From Litorivivens sp041624475 (GTDB lineage: Bacteria; Pseudomonadota; Gammaproteobacteria; Pseudomonadales; Spongiibacteraceae): a stretch of 64,000 bases of DNA. The notes under the pieces were generated by a model. The model searched no databases. It had not been told where the DNA came from and saw only the letters and a list, made by a program, of their open reading frames with translations. Position 1 is the stretch's first letter. Each line of letters opens with the position of its first letter. Position numbers and translations under genes: made by a program. The DNA is taken from positions 43,281 through 107,280 of the forward strand of contig NZ_JBFJUX010000012.1 in NCBI RefSeq assembly GCF_041624475.1, written 5' to 3'. Positions 17,230-25,046 of the stretch are shown piece by piece.

Positions 17230-17727
17230 TTAGTGGGGGATATCCTTGGGTGAATCAAAGTGTATCAGCTCGGCACAACCGGCGCGTATCTGATCCCAGT
17301 ATTCGACCTTTAAGTGCAGTTCGGCAAAGCCGGCCGTGGGGAAGTGCTTGTGGTCCAGACCGGTGAGCATAATCAGCAGCTCTTCAAGCGCCGGGTTGTG
17401 ACCGACCACCAGAATACGTTGCAGGCGCGTATCGCAATCTCTCAGCCAGGCTAGCAGTTGAGTGTGGTCAAAGGTGTAGAGTGCGTCGTCTAGGGTCAGT
17501 TCGCCAGAGGGCGCATCCAGTGCGTTGCGCACGCGCTTGATTGTACTGCGACAGCGCTTGGCCGGGCTGCTGAAGATATGCTCCACCGCACTGCAATGCT
17601 GCTCGATCACGCTGGCAATGGCCAGCGCGTCGCGCTTGCCACGCTTGGACAGCGGCCTGTCGAAGTCGTCGAGGCTTGCGTCGTCGTGGCTGGATTTGGC
17701 GTGTCGTAACAGGTAAAGAGTTTTCAC
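17230..17727 (-). CDS. sixA: Phosphohistidine phosphatase SixA
   Basis: A 165-residue histidine phosphatase (phosphoglycerate-mutase fold). The catalytic motif RHAKS is at residues 8-12 and the second histidine is in VVGHNP. SixA removes phosphate from phosphohistidine proteins, as shown for ArcB and the nitrogen PTS in Escherichia coli. It starts with GTG 17727, overlapping the smpB stop by 4 bases, so translation is coupled to smpB. Confidence 0.93.
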   Translation of the reverse strand: MKTLYLLRHAKSSHDDASLDDFDRPLSKRGKRDALAIASVIEQHCSAVEHIFSSPAKRCRSTIKRVRNALDAPSGELTLDDALYTFDHTQLLAWLRDCDTRLQRILVVGHNPALEELLIMLTGLDHKHFPTAGFAELHLKVEYWDQIRAGCAELIHFDSPKDIPH

Positions 17728-18203
17728 TTGTTGTGTTCGCGCAGTACGCGTTGCTTTTGACGGTCCCAGTCGCGCTCTTTTTCGGTATCGCGTTTGTCGT
17801 GTTGCTGCTTGCCTTTGGCAAGCGCGATTTCAGCCTTGATAAGGTGTTTCTTCCAATAGAGCGCGGTACACACACAGGTATAGCCCTTTTGCTGGGTGGC
17901 TTCAAGCAGCCGGGCCAGCTCTTTGCTGTGCAGCAGCAGTTTGCGGGTGCGGGTGGGATCGCTCACATAATGCGTGGACACGGTTTGCAGCGGCGTGATC
18001 TGGGTGCCTAGCAGCCAGGCCTCACCATCCTTGAGCAGAACGTAGCTCTCTGTGATCTGCACCTTGCCGGCGCGGGCGCTTTTCACTTCCCAGCCGTGTA
18101 GGGCAACACCGGCTTCAAATTTGTCGGTGAGGTGATAGTCGTGACGTGCTCGCTTGTTGAGAGCGATCGTCGAACTGTTCTGTTTCGGTTTATTGGCAGC
18201 CAT
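17724..18203 (-). CDS. smpB: SsrA-binding protein SmpB
   Basis: A 159-residue beta-barrel RNA-binding protein needed for tmRNA binding and trans-translation. Recognisable segments are NKRARHDYHLTDKFEAGVAL, GWEVKSARAGKVQ and the basic C-terminal tail KGKQQHDKRDTEKERDWDRQ, which enters the mRNA channel of the ribosome. ATG 18203. ssrA lies about 5 kb away on the same strand. Confidence 0.97.
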   Translation of the reverse strand: MAANKPKQNSSTIALNKRARHDYHLTDKFEAGVALHGWEVKSARAGKVQITESYVLLKDGEAWLLGTQITPLQTVSTHYVSDPTRTRKLLLHSKELARLLEATQQKGYTCVCTALYWKKHLIKAEIALAKGKQQHDKRDTEKERDWDRQKQRVLREHNK

Positions 18204-18283
18204 GGGCGCGCATTATAGGGCTTCTCGCTGGTAAAGCCTACGGAGCTGAGCCAAAATGCCTGCGTATCAGCTATTTATGGGGA

Positions 18284-19633
18284 ATGGTATTGCAACGGGA
18301 AACCCTGCAGGGCGTTTGGGTCAGTCGCTGGACCTTTGTGGCTGCGGCCTCCGGTCTGGCTATCGGGCTGGGTAATTTCTGGCGATTTCCCCATGAGGTG
18401 GGGCACTACGGCGGCCTGCTCTACATTCTGGCCTATCTCTTTTTTCTTTTGACCCTCGCCATGCCGGTGATGCTGGCGGAAGTGGTGATGGGCTCGCGCG
18501 GGCGCGCAAACCCTGAAACCGCCATCCAGTTTCTCAATCTGGAGTCGGGCAGTCGCCGGGAGTGGCGCTTGTCGCCCGTCCTCGCAATGGTGACCGGGCT
18601 GTTGATTCTTGTGCACATGGCGGTGATTGCCGGCTGGATACTCAGTTATGCCTACTATCTGTCGGATCATAAGCTGGGAGCGATCAGTATTGAGTTTGCG
18701 GGTGAGTATTTTGCGAGCTACATCCAGTCGCGCGAGGAAATGCTGAAGGGCTTTACAGGCTTTATGATCATATTGCTGCCGCTGGCCATGATGCGCATGA
18801 CGGTGGCGACGGGACAACTTCTGCGCCTGCTGGTGCCCATCATCCTGATCGCCCTGTTGGGTATGGCCTATGCCGCGTCGCAAATGGGCAACTTTCCGGC
18901 GGGGCTGTCTTGGATGCTGGCGGTGCGCCCGGAAGATTTCGGGCGCGATGCAATTGTCTCGGCCCTTGGGCAGGCTTTTTATTCATTGGGTATCGGTGTG
19001 GGCGCGATGATGATATACGGCGCCTATTTTCCCGATGGTCGTTCCATTTCCCGGCAGGTGGGTGCGGTTGCAGTCATCGATACAGTAGTGGCCTTGGTGG
19101 CGGGTATCAGCATTTATGCGTTGGTGCTGGATTACAATATCGAGCCGGGCAACAGCGTCCCGCTGCTGTTTATCAGTTTGCCCTATGTGTTTGGCAATCT
19201 GCCCTTTGGCGATCTGTTGGGCGGTGCCTTCTTTGTATTGCTTGGCTTGGTGATGTTGTGCAGCGCGCTGGCACTGCTGGAGCCGACGCTGGCCTGGCTG
19301 GTGGAAAAAAGCCCGCTGCCGCGCTGGTTTGCCGCATTGCTGCTGGTGGTGGGTGTGTGGCTGGCGGGGGTCTGGGTGATTGAGGATGTGGCCGCGCCGG
19401 GGCCCGCGACTCGACTCTTCATACTGAATCGCGTGACGTCGGAATTACTGCTGCCCTTGAGTGCGCTGGGGCTCGCGCTTTACGCGGGCTGGGTACTGAG
19501 GGATGTGCAGGCGCGGGATGAGCTGTACTACTGCAACCCCCGCACATTTTGGATTTGGCGAATACTTTTGCGGTATATTGCGCCCCCCGCCATTCTGGCG
19601 GTACTGGTATTGGCCAATTTACCCAAGCAGTGA
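18284..19633 (+). CDS. Sodium-dependent transporter (NSS/SNF family)
   Basis: A 449-residue inner-membrane symporter of the LeuT fold with eleven or twelve hydrophobic segments. The TM1 motif AIGLGNFWRFPHEVG is the strong family mark (sodium and substrate site). Amino acids or related amines are the usual substrates. The start is uncertain: ATG 18284 is directly adjacent to GGGGA, whereas TTG 18290 (MQRETLQGVW) has that site at better spacing. It is divergent from smpB and 6 bases upstream of ratA. Confidence 0.92.
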   Translation: MVLQRETLQGVWVSRWTFVAAASGLAIGLGNFWRFPHEVGHYGGLLYILAYLFFLLTLAMPVMLAEVVMGSRGRANPETAIQFLNLESGSRREWRLSPVLAMVTGLLILVHMAVIAGWILSYAYYLSDHKLGAISIEFAGEYFASYIQSREEMLKGFTGFMIILLPLAMMRMTVATGQLLRLLVPIILIALLGMAYAASQMGNFPAGLSWMLAVRPEDFGRDAIVSALGQAFYSLGIGVGAMMIYGAYFPDGRSISRQVGAVAVIDTVVALVAGISIYALVLDYNIEPGNSVPLLFISLPYVFGNLPFGDLLGGAFFVLLGLVMLCSALALLEPTLAWLVEKSPLPRWFAALLLVVGVWLAGVWVIEDVAAPGPATRLFILNRVTSELLLPLSALGLALYAGWVLRDVQARDELYYCNPRTFWIWRILLRYIAPPAILAVLVLANLPKQ

Positions 19634-19639
19634 TCGAGT

Positions 19640-20071
19640 ATGACGACCATCAGCCGCAGTGCCTTGCTGCCGTATTCTGCCGATCAGATCTTTGAACTGA
19701 TCAACGACGTAAGCGCCTACCCGGAGTTTATGGACGGCTGTGTCGGGGCAGAGGTGCTCTCAGAAAGCGACGACGCCATGGTGGCCAGGCTTGATCTGTC
19801 ACGTGCGGGCGTTCGCCAGAGCTTTACTACCCGCAATGCCCTGCAGCGGCCGCTTGAGATCAAACTGGATCTGGTTGACGGCCCCTTTGAGTCTTTTACC
19901 GGGCGCTGGACCTTGCTGGCGCTGAATGAGCGGGCCTGCAAGGTATCCCTGTTTCTGAGTTTCACGCTCAATAGCAGCGTACTGAGCGCGGCCGCCAGAC
20001 AATTGTTCAACGGCGCGGCCAATTCCATGGTGGATGCGATGGTCAAGCGAGCAAAGGTTGTATATGGATAA
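19640..20071 (+). CDS. ratA: RatA/Coq10-type SRPBCC protein
   Basis: A 143-residue START-like (Coq10/RatA) lipid-binding fold. In yeast and bacteria the family binds ubiquinone or is described as a ribosome-association inhibitor. The N-terminus TTISRSALLPYSADQIFEL and YPEFMDGCVGAEVLS are typical. It overlaps the next gene by 8 bases, matching the conserved ratA-rnfH pair. Confidence 0.93.
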   Translation: MTTISRSALLPYSADQIFELINDVSAYPEFMDGCVGAEVLSESDDAMVARLDLSRAGVRQSFTTRNALQRPLEIKLDLVDGPFESFTGRWTLLALNERACKVSLFLSFTLNSSVLSAAARQLFNGAANSMVDAMVKRAKVVYG

Positions 20072-20384
20072 TCAGATGATTCATGTTGAAGTGGTCTATG
20101 CCACGCCGGACAAACAGCAGATTGTTGCGCTGGAAGTACCAGCGGGAACCACCGTGCGCGACGCGGCCTTGAAGTCGGGTCTCGACAGGCAGTTTGAGGG
20201 GCTGGATCTGGCGAAGGCTGATCTGGGGATTTTCGGCAAGGCCGTTGCCAAGCCGGAGAGCGTCGAATTAAGCGATGGCGACCGGGTGGAAATTTACCGC
20301 CCCCTGATTGCCGACCCGAAAGAGGTGCGCAAGCAGCGAGCGGCCAAGGTCAAGGCGCGGCAGGAGGCCGAGGGGCGCCGCTGA
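20064..20384 (+). CDS. rnfH: RnfH-family ubiquitin-like protein
   Basis: A 106-residue beta-grasp protein (UPF0125). ATG 20064 is used because the family begins near IHVEVVYATPDKQ; a longer upstream frame is in ratA. The basic tail (RKQRAAKVKARQEAEGRR) overlaps the last 35 bases of bamE on the other strand. Function is unknown in detail. Confidence 0.9.
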   Translation: MDNQMIHVEVVYATPDKQQIVALEVPAGTTVRDAALKSGLDRQFEGLDLAKADLGIFGKAVAKPESVELSDGDRVEIYRPLIADPKEVRKQRAAKVKARQEAEGRR

Positions 20385-20793
20385 AGTCACCTTCTTCCTC
20401 GTCAAATTCGCCTTCTTCCATCGGCTCGACAGGCGGGCTCTGTTCTTTGTCTGCGACGATGGTGCTTTCGTAGTGACTCAGTGCCCCATTGTCGAAAAAG
20501 ACCGTCAATCGCTGCTTTTCGACGGTGTCATCGGGCTTGCGCAATACGTAGAGGTAGTCCCAGCGATCGCTTGCAAAGCTGTCGCGAATGAGCGGGGTGC
20601 CGAGCACAAACTCAACCTGTCCAGTGGACATGCCGGGCTCAAGTTGACTGACCATTTCTTCGGTCACGATATTGCCCTGCTCGATAGGGAGTTTGTAAAC
20701 GCCGGGAAACTCCAGCGTACTGCAGGCGAACAGCGGCGAAAGGATAATAATCAGGGCAAGGCTTTTTCGCATCATCGGGTACTTAACTTTCAT
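20350..20793 (-). CDS. bamE: Outer-membrane assembly lipoprotein BamE (SmpA/OmlA)
   Basis: A lipoprotein subunit of the BAM complex that stabilises BamA and BamD. The signal ends with the lipobox LFAC, followed by STLEFPGVYKLPIEQGN. The core PGMSTGQVEFVLGTPL is the family hallmark. The start is uncertain between ATG 20793 and a pair at 20775/20772; a longer frame from 20853 would overlap fur. The C-terminus has an acidic and proline-rich extension (EEGEFDEEEGDF, then PRPPAAP), the last part lying opposite the rnfH 3' end. Confidence 0.93.
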   Translation of the reverse strand: MKVKYPMMRKSLALIIILSPLFACSTLEFPGVYKLPIEQGNIVTEEMVSQLEPGMSTGQVEFVLGTPLIRDSFASDRWDYLYVLRKPDDTVEKQRLTVFFDNGALSHYESTIVADKEQSPPVEPMEEGEFDEEEGDFSGAPRPPAAP

Positions 20794-20851
20794 CATCGGT
20801 AAAGGCGTGGGATAATAGCGCATTACGTAAACCAACGCTAAGGGATACCCC

Positions 20852-21268
20852 ATGTCCGTCGAAAATCAGGAACTCAAGAAGGCCGGACTGAAGATAACCC
20901 TGCCGCGCGTGAAAATCCTGGAACTGCTTGAAACCGCCGAGCACAATAACCAGCACCTCAGCGCAGAAGATGTCTACCGCACGCTGATGGAGTCCGGCGA
21001 AGACGTGGGTCTTGCCACCGTCTACCGGGTGTTGACCCAGTTTGAATCTGCCGGCTTGGTTGTGCGTCATAATTTTGAAGGCGGCCATTCTGTGTTTGAG
21101 TTGGCCAAGGGTGAGCACCACGACCATATGGTGAACTTGGACAGCGGCGAAGTAGTCGAGTTCTGCGATGAAGTGATTGAAAAGCGTCAGCGCCAGATTG
21201 CGGATGATATGGGCTTTGAGCTGATCGACCACAGCTTGGTTCTGTATGTGAAGCGCAAGAAAAAATAG
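20852..21268 (+). CDS. fur: Ferric uptake regulator Fur
   Basis: A 138-residue metal-responsive winged-helix repressor. NQHLSAEDVYR and GLATVYRVLTQFESAGLV form the DNA-binding domain; GEHHDHM holds metal ligands. As in Pseudomonas Fur, the CxxC pairs that bind structural zinc are missing; only one Cys (FCDEV) remains in that region. ATG 20852 follows AAGGGA. Divergent from bamE and ended by a strong terminator. Confidence 0.97.
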   Translation: MSVENQELKKAGLKITLPRVKILELLETAEHNNQHLSAEDVYRTLMESGEDVGLATVYRVLTQFESAGLVVRHNFEGGHSVFELAKGEHHDHMVNLDSGEVVEFCDEVIEKRQRQIADDMGFELIDHSLVLYVKRKKK

Positions 21269-21285
21269 CCTCAGGGTGAGGAGAG

Positions 21286-21312
21286 AAAGCCAGCCTTAGT
21301 GCTGGCTTTTTT
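21286..21312 (+). terminator. fur terminator
   Basis: AAAGCCAGC and GCTGGCTTT pair perfectly around CTTAGT, followed by a run of six T residues (counting the T's shared with the arm). Confidence 0.93.
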
Positions 21313-21318
21313 GTGGGT

Positions 21319-21334
21319 GGACGTCCGACATCCG
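21319..21334. repeat. Dispersed GACGTCCGAC repeat, copy 1
   Basis: GGACGTCCGACATCCG between the fur terminator and the recN stop at 21340. Related copies lie at 26974-27005, 28222-28245, 28276-28303 and 34428-34498. Confidence 0.7.
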
Positions 21335-21339
21335 AACAA

Positions 21340-23007
21340 TCAATGCGCCGTTGCCACCATTTCCCGGGCGTGGGCCAAGGTGCTGTCGGTAATGGCCACT
21401 CCACCGAGCATGCGCGCAATTTCCTCCACTTTTTCATTGTCACTCAGCGCGACCAACTGGGTTTTAACGGATTTCTTGTCAGACTGCTTGCTGACCTTGA
21501 TGTGGTGGTCGGCCTGACTGGCAACCTGGGCCTGGTGAGTGACACAGAGTACCTGAGTGGTCTGGCCAAGTTGCTGCAGCAAGGTGCCGACGATTTCCGC
21601 GGTGGCGCCGCCAATGCCCACATCCACCTCGTCGAAGATGATGGTAGGTACGGTAACGGCTTGGGCGTTGACCACGTGAATGGCCAGGCTGATACGCGAC
21701 AGCTCACCGCCGGAGGCGATCTTGTTTAAGGGCCCGGGTTTGCTGCCGGGGTTGGTGCTGATCAGAAATTCGACGTCTTCCAGGCCGTGGCTGGCCAGAG
21801 TGCCGGCTTCGACGGGTTCGAGGTTAATCTGAAAGCGGCAGTTAGCCATGGACAGATCGGCCAGATGGGCTTCCACTTTTTTGCTGATGCTGGCCGCCGT
21901 TTTCTGGCGTTTCTTACTCAGGCTCTCGGCGGACTTGCGGTAGTCTTTTTCCAGCTGCTCCAGCGCGGCCGTCAAGCCTTCAACACTGTCATCGCCGCCC
22001 TGAATATCATCCAGTTCCTGTTGCAGGCGCTGCTGCAGGTCGGGCAATTCGTTGCCGCGGCAATGGTGTTTGCGGGCAATCTGGTAAATGGCGTCGAGTC
22101 TTTCCTCCACCTGATGCAAGCGTTCCGGGTCGATCTCCGCTCGATCCAGGTGGTGCTGCAGTTCCCGGCTGGCCTCTTCCACCTGTATCAGGGCGGTTTG
22201 CAGCATCTCTTCGGCACTGCTTTGCGAGGGGGCCTTGACCGGGCTGGCACGCAGGGACGACAGGGCCTGATGCAGAATGCCCAGAGCATTGACCTCGCCT
22301 TCCTTACACAGGTTCAGGGCGTGGTTGCTGGCGTTGAGAATATGCTCGGCGTTGGCCAGCGACTGCTGCTCTTCTTCCAGCGCCTCTACTTCTCCCGCTT
22401 GCAGCGACAGCGCGTCTAATTCATCGAGCTGGTATTGCAGCAGTTGTACGCGGGCGGTGCGCTCGTCGCTCTGCTCAGTCAGGGATTTGAGCTTCTGCTG
22501 GGTTTTGTGGTGCTGGCGGGCCAGTCTTGCGACCTCGCCGGCCAGATCGCTGGTGCCGGCGCAGATGTCGAGCAGTTCGCGCTGGTAATCTTTCTTCAGC
22601 AGCGACTGATGCTCGTGCTGGCTGTGAATATCCACTAGATGTTCGCCCAGGGCCCGCACATCCTGCAGGGTCGAGGGTTGGCCGTTGATGTAGGCCCGAG
22701 AGCGGCCTTCGGCGGTAATTACCCGGCGCAGCATCAGCTCTTCGCTGTCGAACAGGTCGCGGCTTTCCAGCCAGCTTTTGGCGGCGGGGAGGGTGGATAT
22801 ATCGAACAGGGCGTGAACCTCCGCCTTGTCGGTGCCGTGGCGCACGATGCCGGCATCGGCCCGGTCCCCCAGGGTAAGCCCCAGTGCGTCCAGCATGATG
22901 GATTTGCCCGCACCGGTTTCGCCGGTGAGGGCGGTCATGCCCGGTCGCAGGTCAATATCCAGATTTTCTGCAATGGCGTAGTTGCGAATACAGAGATGAG
23001 TCAGCAT
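21340..23007 (-). CDS. recN: DNA repair protein RecN
   Basis: A 555-residue SMC-like ATPase for double-strand break repair. The Walker A motif ALTGETGAGKSIMLDAL is near residue 29, long coiled-coil arms occupy about 155-370, and the signature SGGELSRISLA and Walker B VPTIIFDEVDVGIGG close the head domain. Normal length. A probable degenerate LexA site lies 36-55 bases upstream. Confidence 0.97.
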   Translation of the reverse strand: MLTHLCIRNYAIAENLDIDLRPGMTALTGETGAGKSIMLDALGLTLGDRADAGIVRHGTDKAEVHALFDISTLPAAKSWLESRDLFDSEELMLRRVITAEGRSRAYINGQPSTLQDVRALGEHLVDIHSQHEHQSLLKKDYQRELLDICAGTSDLAGEVARLARQHHKTQQKLKSLTEQSDERTARVQLLQYQLDELDALSLQAGEVEALEEEQQSLANAEHILNASNHALNLCKEGEVNALGILHQALSSLRASPVKAPSQSSAEEMLQTALIQVEEASRELQHHLDRAEIDPERLHQVEERLDAIYQIARKHHCRGNELPDLQQRLQQELDDIQGGDDSVEGLTAALEQLEKDYRKSAESLSKKRQKTAASISKKVEAHLADLSMANCRFQINLEPVEAGTLASHGLEDVEFLISTNPGSKPGPLNKIASGGELSRISLAIHVVNAQAVTVPTIIFDEVDVGIGGATAEIVGTLLQQLGQTTQVLCVTHQAQVASQADHHIKVSKQSDKKSVKTQLVALSDNEKVEEIARMLGGVAITDSTLAHAREMVATAH

Positions 23008-23042
23008 GCGGGCACCTGTAAGGATACTGGTTAATTATCTAT

Positions 23043-23062
23043 GCGTGGTTATTTATACAGTA
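23043..23062 (-). promoter_or_regulatory. Possible degenerate LexA box upstream of recN
   Basis: The 20-mer ending TATACAGTA matches the right half of the LexA consensus fully, but the left half has GTGG where CTGT is expected. RecN is a classical SOS gene. One half-site mismatch makes this tentative. Confidence 0.35.
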
Positions 23063-23099
23063 AGTTGTAGCGGTGCGGCAAGAGGGGGGTAGGATGACA

Positions 23100-23138
23100 T
23101 TGTAAAAGAAGTCGGCTGCTGGCTAGAATGCAGCCGAC
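23100..23138 (+). promoter_or_regulatory. Candidate hrcA promoter with a 9-base inverted repeat
   Basis: GTCGGCTGC (23111-23119) and GCAGCCGAC (23130-23138) are perfect arms with a 10-base loop. TAGAAT (23124-23129) in the loop could be a -10, with TTGTAA (23100-23105) as -35 at 18 bases. The geometry resembles the CIRCE operator of HrcA (9-base arms, 9-base spacer) but the sequence is unrelated to TTAGCACTC. A plain RNA hairpin in the hrcA leader is the alternative. Confidence 0.4.
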
Positions 23139-23163
23139 GTTGTTGCGCAGATTCGAGAATAAT

Positions 23164-24213
23164 ATGGTCGCAGATGCTTTGAACGACAGGGCCCAGAAGC
23201 TGCTCAAAGTGCTGGTGGAGCGCTATATTCGCGAAGGTCAGCCAGTGGGGTCGCAGACGCTGTTGCAGGACAGCGGCCTGCCGGTCAGTGCGGCAACCGT
23301 GCGCAACATCATGGCGGAACTGGAAGACCGGGGTTATGTGGCATCGCCCCACACCTCGGCCGGGCGCATACCCACCCAGCAGGGCTACCGCTTTTTTGTG
23401 GATTCGCTGATCACCGTCTCGCCCCTCGAGGGACGCATTCTCAGCAACCTGAAGTTGGAGCTGGATGCGGAAAAAACCTCAGACGAACTGATTGCCTCTG
23501 CCTCTCAGCTGCTGTCGAACCTGACCCGCCAGGCAGGCTTGGTGACCTTGCCCAGCCGCCATCGGCTGAGCCTTCGCCAGGTTGAGTTTCTGCCGCTGTC
23601 TGACAATCGCATTCTGGTGATTCTGGTGGTGAATCAGCGCGAGGTTCAAAATCGCGTCATTCGCACCGAGCGCGCCTTTGCAGAGAATGAACTCAAGCAG
23701 GCCGCCAACTACATCAATCACCATTTCGCCGGCAAAGATCTGGATACCATTCGCGATCAATTGCTCGATGCCATGCGCTCCGACAAGGATGATATCGACC
23801 GCTACATGCAGGCTTCGCTCGATCTGGCAGCGCGGGCGCTGGATATGGGGGAAGGTGACGACCGGCCGTCGGAATATGTGCTGGCAGGTGAGACCCAGCT
23901 GCTGGAGTCGGCTACCCCGGACAATCTGGACAAGATGCGAGAGCTGTTCAATGCCTTCGAGAGGAAAAAGGATATTCTTGATCTGATTGATCGTTGTCTA
24001 TTGGCTGAAGGAGTAAAGATATTTATTGGCGAAGAATCCGGCTACAAGGCCTTTGGCGACTTTTCGGTGATTACTGCGCCTTACCAGCTAGGTGATGGCC
24101 GTCCGCTCGGCGTGCTCGGCGTGATCGGGCCTACCCGAATGGCCTATGAAAAGGTGATTCCGATGGTGGATGTCACTGCCCGCATGTTGAGTGTGGCCTT
24201 GCGCTCCAGCTAA
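23164..24213 (+). CDS. hrcA: Heat-inducible transcription repressor HrcA
   Basis: A 349-residue winged-helix repressor that controls heat-shock genes by binding CIRCE elements with help from GroEL. LNDRAQKLLKVLVERYIREG and SAATVRNIMAELEDRGYV are the DNA-binding region; the C-terminal GAF-like domain ends with ARMLSVALRSS. ATG 23164 (MVADALNDRAQ) is preferred to ATG 23128, which lies in the upstream inverted repeat and adds a non-family extension. First gene of hrcA-grpE-dnaK-dnaJ. Confidence 0.95.
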   Translation: MVADALNDRAQKLLKVLVERYIREGQPVGSQTLLQDSGLPVSAATVRNIMAELEDRGYVASPHTSAGRIPTQQGYRFFVDSLITVSPLEGRILSNLKLELDAEKTSDELIASASQLLSNLTRQAGLVTLPSRHRLSLRQVEFLPLSDNRILVILVVNQREVQNRVIRTERAFAENELKQAANYINHHFAGKDLDTIRDQLLDAMRSDKDDIDRYMQASLDLAARALDMGEGDDRPSEYVLAGETQLLESATPDNLDKMRELFNAFERKKDILDLIDRCLLAEGVKIFIGEESGYKAFGDFSVITAPYQLGDGRPLGVLGVIGPTRMAYEKVIPMVDVTARMLSVALRSS

Positions 24214-24263
24214 GGTCAACTCTTTGGTTTTCATAAAGAAATTATAATTTTTTTGGCGCTGCC

Positions 24264-24291
24264 CTTGAATTCGGTAGGCGCGGCCCCATTG
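24264..24291 (+). promoter_or_regulatory. Sigma-32 promoter of grpE
   Basis: CTTGAAT (24264-24270), a 13-base spacer and CCCCATTG (24284-24291) match the heat-shock consensus CTTGAAA-N13-CCCCATNT almost fully. It lies 53 bases before the grpE start. Confidence 0.88.
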
Positions 24292-24344
24292 TTGCCCTGC
24301 ACGGGGTTGTTCCCGTGTCGGATAAAACGATGGAGTGAGAACGC

Positions 24345-24932
24345 GTGGCCGAGGAAAACCCAAAAGATCAGCAAGACGCAGCCGCAGAAAGCCCTGTAGA
24401 TGAGCAGCAGGGTGCTGCTGCCCAAGAATCCGAAGGCGAAAAAACCGCCGAAGCCGGTTCCGCCGAGGCGCTACAGGCCGAGATCGAGGCGCTCAAGCAG
24501 GAGCTGTCAGACACCAAAGATCAGGCGCTGCGCACCGCCGCCGAAGCCCAGAATATTCGCCGTCGCGCCGAGATCGACGCCGATAACGCCCGCAAGTTTG
24601 CGGTTGAGCGCTTTGCCAGGGATTTGCTGCCGGTGGTAGACAACCTGGAGCGGGCTTTGGAAAACGCCCCGGGTGAGCAGACTGACGAGGCGGTCAAGGC
24701 CGTGCTGGAAGGTATCGAGCTGACCTACCGCAGCTTTGCCGACATGCTTGAAAAGCACAATCTCAAGGCCATCAACCCGGAAGGCGAGCCCTTCGATCCC
24801 CAGCTGCACGAAGCCATGTCCATGGTGGAGGCGCCGGGTGCTGAGCCCAATTCCGTGATTCAGGTGGTGCAGAAGGGGTACACCCTCAATGAGCGCCTGC
24901 TCCGGGCTGCCATGGTGGTCGTGTCCAAGTAA
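24345..24932 (+). CDS. grpE: Nucleotide exchange factor GrpE
   Basis: A 195-residue DnaK cochaperone that speeds ADP release. An acidic, alanine-rich N-terminal tail leads into a long coiled coil (about residues 45-95) and the beta-wing domain containing NLKAINPEGEPFDPQLHEAM. It starts with GTG at 24345 after GGAG. Confidence 0.96.
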   Translation: MAEENPKDQQDAAAESPVDEQQGAAAQESEGEKTAEAGSAEALQAEIEALKQELSDTKDQALRTAAEAQNIRRRAEIDADNARKFAVERFARDLLPVVDNLERALENAPGEQTDEAVKAVLEGIELTYRSFADMLEKHNLKAINPEGEPFDPQLHEAMSMVEAPGAEPNSVIQVVQKGYTLNERLLRAAMVVVSK

Positions 24933-24961
24933 CGGCCAAGCAGCAAAATTTTTGATTTGGC

Positions 24962-24989
24962 CTTGAATTCAGCGCGACCGGGCCAATAT
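24962..24989 (+). promoter_or_regulatory. Sigma-32 promoter of dnaK
   Basis: CTTGAAT (24962-24968), 13 bases, then GCCAATAT (24982-24989). The -35 is the same heptamer as at grpE and the -10 is one or two mismatches weaker. dnaK therefore has its own heat-shock promoter downstream of grpE. Confidence 0.78.
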
Positions 24990-25046
24990 AGAAACCAGAA
25001 ACGCATTGTAAGTGACCCGCCAGGCGGGCCAAATGGAGAGTTAGAC

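Noticed and set aside
23010..23040. Second LexA-like site around CTGTAAGGATACTGG
   Set aside because: Spacing and right half do not fit CTGT-N8-ACAG.
24214..24344. Search for a CIRCE element near grpE and dnaK
   Set aside because: No TTAGCACTC-type inverted repeat was seen there; sigma-32 promoters are seen in its place.
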